NCBI RefSeq assembly: GCF_037478005.1
Contig: NZ_CP144164.1
Coordinates: forward strand, 744,001 to 808,000
Source: Alteromonas sp. M12
Lineage (GTDB): Bacteria > Pseudomonadota > Gammaproteobacteria > Enterobacterales > Alteromonadaceae
Reading direction: 5' to 3'
Length of the DNA stretch: 64,000 nt
Shown: one piece after another, positions 61,901 through 64,000 of the stretch
Layout of the letters: each line of letters opens with the position of its first letter
Numbering within the stretch: position 1 is the first letter of the stretch
Program-made: the position numbers and the translations under genes
The notes under the pieces: model-generated
Told to the model about the DNA's origin: nothing
Database searches by the model: none
Seen by the model: only the letters and a program-made list of their open reading frames with translations

Positions 61901-61987
61901 AGCTTTTACCCATTTTGCAATAGGTGTAAGTGTAAAAAGCTCTTTTTGATAAATTAATTTTGTGTTGTGCCCTGATATCAACGACAT
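58952..61987 (-). CDS. TonB-dependent outer-membrane receptor
   Basis: 1011 residues. A signal peptide (KAAVFASVAGSFAFSATA) precedes a TonB-box-like region (VEVINVVGTR), a plug domain (about 70-200: DIGDLPALSIGEALESITGA, TEITIRGLGPF, EGGVAGVITLETLKP) and a 22-strand-type barrel ending in FKY, the usual aromatic C-terminus. The sequence style matches the large Alteromonas/Caulobacter/Xanthomonas receptor group often used for oligosaccharides rather than siderophores. GGAG lies eight bases before the start. The repeat lipoprotein follows 95 bases downstream in the same direction. Confidence 0.94.
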   Translation of the reverse strand: MSLISGHNTKLIYQKELFTLTPIAKWVKAAVFASVAGSFAFSATAQNAPTENENNADDVEVINVVGTRKTIQDQIAIKREATTVVDGLSAEDIGDLPALSIGEALESITGAASHRENGGATEITIRGLGPFLSATHINGREATNGSGDRSVNFSQFPSELMKKVAIYKTQDASMIEGGVAGVITLETLKPLDYGKQSFQAEAKLNYNPDEADIENSLQGDLGYRGTISYVDQFDFDNGAAVGISVGWQRQDISQPEAEYRSSSPSGTSLWACLNDPTNMNEGFFRGTAGDCEDQVSGSSNQGYNTEIDPETGRAIDADTPYAWTGSSRSFRQNETSDERDALFFAVQFQPTEAWDINFDAQISDRNQAEARHDLIFLQKRVTPGVTGENLITNSVGSILHWEGEDRIESAGEQFSREENYRGYGLNVEHYVNDQLTIRGDISYSQTKREELQISNRGRTAAYQSFSWDMGEQIPNFTLSDFDVTDISNFTDSLRTRLDRENVRENEITSARVDFDYALNDGAFTSIQGGLRVSELSFIQYGGSNGNGSRTEVELDETAANAIDVLESCQINFPESGFLSGVSDGDIVTNVDSDGNVISSGTGNSWATYDNVCFSQALTSAGGVEFGYPDVEYENQGTIDVTEKTTAAYMMANYDTEMMGKFIRGNFGVRVVKTEVSSVGFRQGYVFTQDPLTDLWSSSEAGDITRTVAESDYTEVLPSFNLVIDYSEDILFRAGVYRGMSRVDPADLSYDRTIETDDEAEAATREELLTGVDGSGNPSTKPLMSWNYDVAVEWYPNDDSIFAFGFYYKQFNGGFQQQTVLENFVIDGVEVGLPITNSVTTDESSDLFGIEMSLAYRWDNGFGVKIGYNYADSDYEFEDGLYGDTFVTDLDGVTTQLTEGIVEPGNVPGFSEHVFSGQVYYQIGDFDTALIYKYRSEYFQPYTSNGTRLRFVDEAGVWEARASYKINKHFRVKVSAINLFSEPKSQDFFTIGNTGEVNDYGPRLFAGISFKY

Positions 61988-62036
61988 ATCGAGTTCTCCG
62001 ATGGTTTTTGTGAGGTCATATGGTTGCGGATCGCTT

Positions 62037-62065
62037 GTTATAATGATGTTGCCTTATTGTTACAA
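62037..62065 (-). promoter_or_regulatory. Sigma-70 promoter of the TonB receptor
   Basis: Minus strand TTGTAA (62060-62065) and TATAAC (62037-62042), spacer exactly 17 bases. It predicts a leader of about 43 bases before the ATG at 61987. Confidence 0.7.
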
Positions 62066-62100
62066 AGCAATATACTCAATGAAAACCAATATATCAACCA

Positions 62101-62161
62101 ATTGTTAACAATTATATTACCAAACGCGCAATTGATTGTATTACCAATTCAATTACCAATT
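62101..62161. promoter_or_regulatory. Candidate operator array upstream of the TonB receptor
   Basis: A perfect 12-base palindrome, ATTGTTAACAAT (62101-62112), is followed by three ATTACCAA words (62116-62123, 62140-62147 and 62152-62159) spaced 24 and 12 bases apart. They lie 35-95 bases before the -35 box. TTGGTAAT-type half-sites recall GntR-family (UxuR/ExuR-like) operators, which is suggestive only. Confidence 0.45.
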
Positions 62162-62181
62162 TATCGGAGATGTTATAAAGA

Positions 62182-62244
62182 ATATAAAATGGACATCCAT
62201 AACGAATATAAAATGGACATCCATAATATAAAATGGACATCCAT
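62182..62244 (+). repeat. Three tandem ATATAAAATGGACATCCAT copies
   Basis: The 19-base word occurs at 62182-62200, 62206-62224 and 62226-62244, and a fourth time at 62362-62380 inside the next duplicated block. Its core ATGGACATCCAT is a near-perfect palindrome, as expected of a REP-type hairpin. Confidence 0.9.
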
Positions 62245-62493
62245 GATTATTTGGTAATTTTTTCTAGATGTTCTAAGCTTACAGTTACTCAGCAACCATG
62301 GATGGTTAGTTATGCCTCAGTCACGAAAATCTCAAATTAGTCTTATTGATACACCTTATAGATATAAAATGGACATCCATGATTATTTGGTAATTTTTTC
62401 TAGATGTTCTAGGCTTACAGTCACTCAGCAACCATGGATGGTTAGTTATGCCTCAGTCACGAAAATCTCAAATTAGTCTTATTGATACGCCCT
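62226..62493 (+). repeat. 136-base tandem duplication covering the transposase start
   Basis: The block 62226-62361 is repeated from 62362 with only about four differences. It includes one REP-like word, the leader and the first 15 or so transposase codons. The first copy keeps an ATG (62312) that opens a 54-codon frame reading through the second copy in another phase and stopping at 62474-62476. The real gene starts in the second copy at 62448. Confidence 0.92.
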
Positions 62494-63428
62494 ATTACCA
62501 TTGCGTCTCCCGTTGTGTTCGTCGCTCGTTTTTGTGCGGTGAAGATGAATTTACGGGGCAAAGTTATGAACATAGGCGAGGCTGGGTCGAGCAACGTTTA
62601 CTCAATTTGAGTGCTGTTTTTGCTATTGATGTGTGTGCTTATGCTGTCATGAGTAATCACACACATATTGTAGTCTGTGTTGATAAAGAAGCAGCCGATA
62701 ACTGGTCGTTAAAAGAAGTGGCTTATCGTTGGCATCAATTACATAAAGGCACATTACTTACCCAACGATTTTTGCGTGACGAATCACTGAGTCAAAGTGA
62801 GCAAATCACATTGAATGAAACGATTAATATTTATCGTCAACGTTTGTACGACATTAGTTGGTTCATGCGCAGTCTGAATGAATACATAGCCCGCGAGGCG
62901 AATAAAGAAGATGACTGCACAGGTCGATTTTGGGAGGGACGGTTTAAATCTCAAGCATTATTAGATGAGTCGGCCGTGCTAGCTTGCATGGCCTACGTGG
63001 ATTTAAATCCAATTCGAGCCAAAATCGAAAAAACGCCAGAAACCTCAAAACACACCAGTATCCAAAAGCGTATCCAGGCCTGTATTAAAGGAGAGCAACC
63101 CAAAAACTTGATGGGGTTTGTGGGTAACCATAGACAAGGTATGCCTAGAGGCATTGCCTTCTCTCTCATAGATTACTGTAAATTAGTCGATTGCACAGGC
63201 AGAAGTATTCGAGAAGATAAGGCCGGTTACATCGAACACCAGCATAGCCCTATTTTAGAACGCCTTGGCCTTAATTCAGAGCAATGGATAACGCTTACCA
63301 CAGAGTTTGAACAGCACTTTCATACAGCGGTAGGCAGTGAGCATATGATGCAACAATTTAAACAACATACCGGCCATCAACGAATACGAGGGATAACAAA
63401 GGCCAAAGCATTATTACAACAAGCCTAA
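62448..63428 (+). CDS. REP-associated tyrosine transposase (RAYT, IS200-like Y1 fold)
   Basis: 326 residues. Y1 transposase domain with the HUH pair at His71 and His73 (SNHTHIVV), the later SLNEYIAREANKE with the candidate catalytic tyrosine, then CTGRFWEGRFKSQ and VDLNPIRAK, all signatures of the RAYT subgroup. The C-terminal 130 residues are the extra domain of the long marine form. The reading frame is intact. The start codon is fixed by the homologous opening PQSRKSQISLIDTPYYHCVSR; the ribosome site is weak (GGA nine bases ahead). Confidence 0.92.
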   Translation: MPQSRKSQISLIDTPYYHCVSRCVRRSFLCGEDEFTGQSYEHRRGWVEQRLLNLSAVFAIDVCAYAVMSNHTHIVVCVDKEAADNWSLKEVAYRWHQLHKGTLLTQRFLRDESLSQSEQITLNETINIYRQRLYDISWFMRSLNEYIAREANKEDDCTGRFWEGRFKSQALLDESAVLACMAYVDLNPIRAKIEKTPETSKHTSIQKRIQACIKGEQPKNLMGFVGNHRQGMPRGIAFSLIDYCKLVDCTGRSIREDKAGYIEHQHSPILERLGLNSEQWITLTTEFEQHFHTAVGSEHMMQQFKQHTGHQRIRGITKAKALLQQA

Positions 63429-63526
63429 ACAATTTAGCAGCCAAATTTGTTTTAATCCTCCTACTCGATGGACGATTCTTGCTGTCTGTAATATGAATTA
63501 AATCAGAGATATAGCTACATAAAGCC
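63429..63526. other. Gap between the transposase and its downstream repeats
   Basis: About 100 AT-rich bases with no gene or terminator recognised. With the repeats that follow, the gene-free stretch downstream of the transposase runs to 63869. Confidence 0.4.
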
Positions 63527-63772
63527 ACAACAATTCCAAACTTCCCCCCACTTTCTTATCAAAGCCCAAAAGCGCCATATTCACATCACTTTTTCGCTCT
63601 GAATTGGTTTGAGAATGCTTGTTTTTAAAATGGATGTCTATTTAATGACTACAACAATTCCAAACTTCCCCCCACTTTCTTATCAAAGCCCAAAAGTGCC
63701 ATATTCACATCACTTTTTCGCTCTGAATTGGTTTGAGAATGCTTGTTTTTAAAATGGATGTCTATTTAATGA
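63527..63772. repeat. 124-base tandem repeat, two copies
   Basis: Copy one is 63527-63650 and copy two starts at 63651; they differ by about one base (GCGCC against GTGCC). Each ends with the 27-base unit TTTTTAAAATGGATGTC-TATTTAATGA. Confidence 0.92.
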
Positions 63773-63799
63773 TTTTTAAAATGGATGTCTATTTAATGA
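63622..63799. repeat. Three copies of the downstream REP-like word
   Basis: AAAATGGATGTCTATTTAA occurs inside 27-base units at 63622-63648, 63746-63772 and 63773-63799; the third directly abuts the second. It is the inverted counterpart of the words upstream of the transposase. Confidence 0.88.
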
Positions 63800-63869
63800 C
63801 TATGAGAATGCTTGTCTTGGAAATAGGAACAGCGAGGTAATTAGTTGCTTATCAGAAGTTTACCCGGTT

Positions 63870-64000
63870 TCATTTCGCTGCTTGCTGCTCAGGTGTAAAT
63901 ATGGCGAGGAAATCTTCCGGTAATCTTGGCTTTGGTAATGCTAGAATATAAACTACGCGATCTTTAATTGCGCCTTCCGCATGAAGTGCACCCTTAGGCA
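63870..64000 (-). CDS. C-terminus of an unidentified protein (partial)
   Basis: The last 42 codons of a minus-strand gene whose 5' part lies outside the window. The stop TGA is at 63870-63872. The visible residues include EGAIKDRVVYILALPKP and FLAIFTPEQQAAK. No family was recognised. Codon use and the clean frame to the edge support a real gene, but the evidence is short. Confidence 0.5.
   Translation of the reverse strand, partial: PKGALHAEGAIKDRVVYILALPKPRLPEDFLAIFTPEQQAAK

Larger units (their letters stand above)
62182..63799 (+). mobile_element. RAYT transposase locus with flanking REP-like repeats
   Basis: A single-gene element: four copies of the ATGGACATCCAT core lie upstream of a REP-associated tyrosine transposase, and three ATGGATGTCTAT copies lie downstream. 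GACATCCAT is shared by the two sides in opposite orientation. No target-site duplication or clean ends could be set, so the limits given are those of the repeats. RAYTs are usually domesticated and mobilise short REP hairpins rather than themselves. Confidence 0.65.

Noticed and set aside
62312..62476. A 54-codon frame starting in the first copy of the duplicated transposase leader
   Set aside because: It is a by-product of the 136-base duplication read in a shifted phase; reported as part of the repeat, not as a gene.

Overview
The window looks like a chromosomal segment of a marine gammaproteobacterium of the order Alteromonadales (Glaciecola/Paraglaciecola/Alteromonas-like). This is inferred from protein character and gene order: gltBD next to arcB, the kdsD-kdsC-lptCAB-rpoN-hpf-ptsN-rapZ-ptsO block divergent from mlaFEDCB-ibaG-murA, degS-degQ-zapG-zapE, and anmK-M23 peptidase divergent from tyrS. 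Base composition is moderately AT-rich and coding density is high up to about 51.4 kb. No rRNA, tRNA or CRISPR array was seen.

Layout. 0-17.5 kb is mixed metabolism and envelope: a diguanylate cyclase, a 2-hydroxyacid dehydrogenase divergent from an unusually long PLP enzyme of the Cys/Met family, an Lrp-type regulator, anmK with an M23 peptidoglycan hydrolase, tyrS, a PuuB-like FAD oxidase, a GNAT enzyme, then mtnN, a CbiB-like membrane protein and ahcY (S-adenosylhomocysteine and methylthioadenosine salvage). 17.5-31.3 kb carries a large FG-GAP lipoprotein, glutamate synthase (gltBD), the redox sensor kinase arcB and a DMT exporter. 31.3-45.6 kb is the envelope block: mgtE, the nitrogen-PTS genes, rpoN, LPS transport (lptABC), Kdo synthesis (kdsD, kdsC), a Ca/Na exchanger and the phospholipid-transport mla operon leading into murA. 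45.6-51.4 kb holds the HtrA proteases degS and degQ, zapG, zapE and a YeeN-type YebC protein.

51.5-64 kb is accessory and sparser. It holds a PEP-CTERM surface protein preceded by a good sigma-54 promoter match, a two-gene unit of a secreted unknown protein plus a chymotrypsin-fold serine protease, a 1260-residue lipoprotein with three related C-terminal modules (two almost identical at DNA level), a TonB-dependent receptor with a clear promoter and an array of ATTACCAA elements upstream, and a RAYT-type transposase embedded in tandem duplications and REP-like repeats. The window begins and ends inside minus-strand genes.

How it fits together: rpoN, ptsN, rapZ and ptsO, with gltBD and arcB, form a nitrogen/carbon/redox regulatory core. 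The lpt/kds/mla/mur genes build and maintain the outer membrane and wall, and degS/degQ police it. The 51.5-62 kb genes are all exported or surface-located and may serve surface interaction or nutrient capture. The most interesting candidates are the secreted-protein/protease pair, the repeat lipoprotein with its TonB receptor, the RAYT locus that has duplicated its own 5' end, and an ArcB that lacks one of the two redox cysteines known from E. coli.
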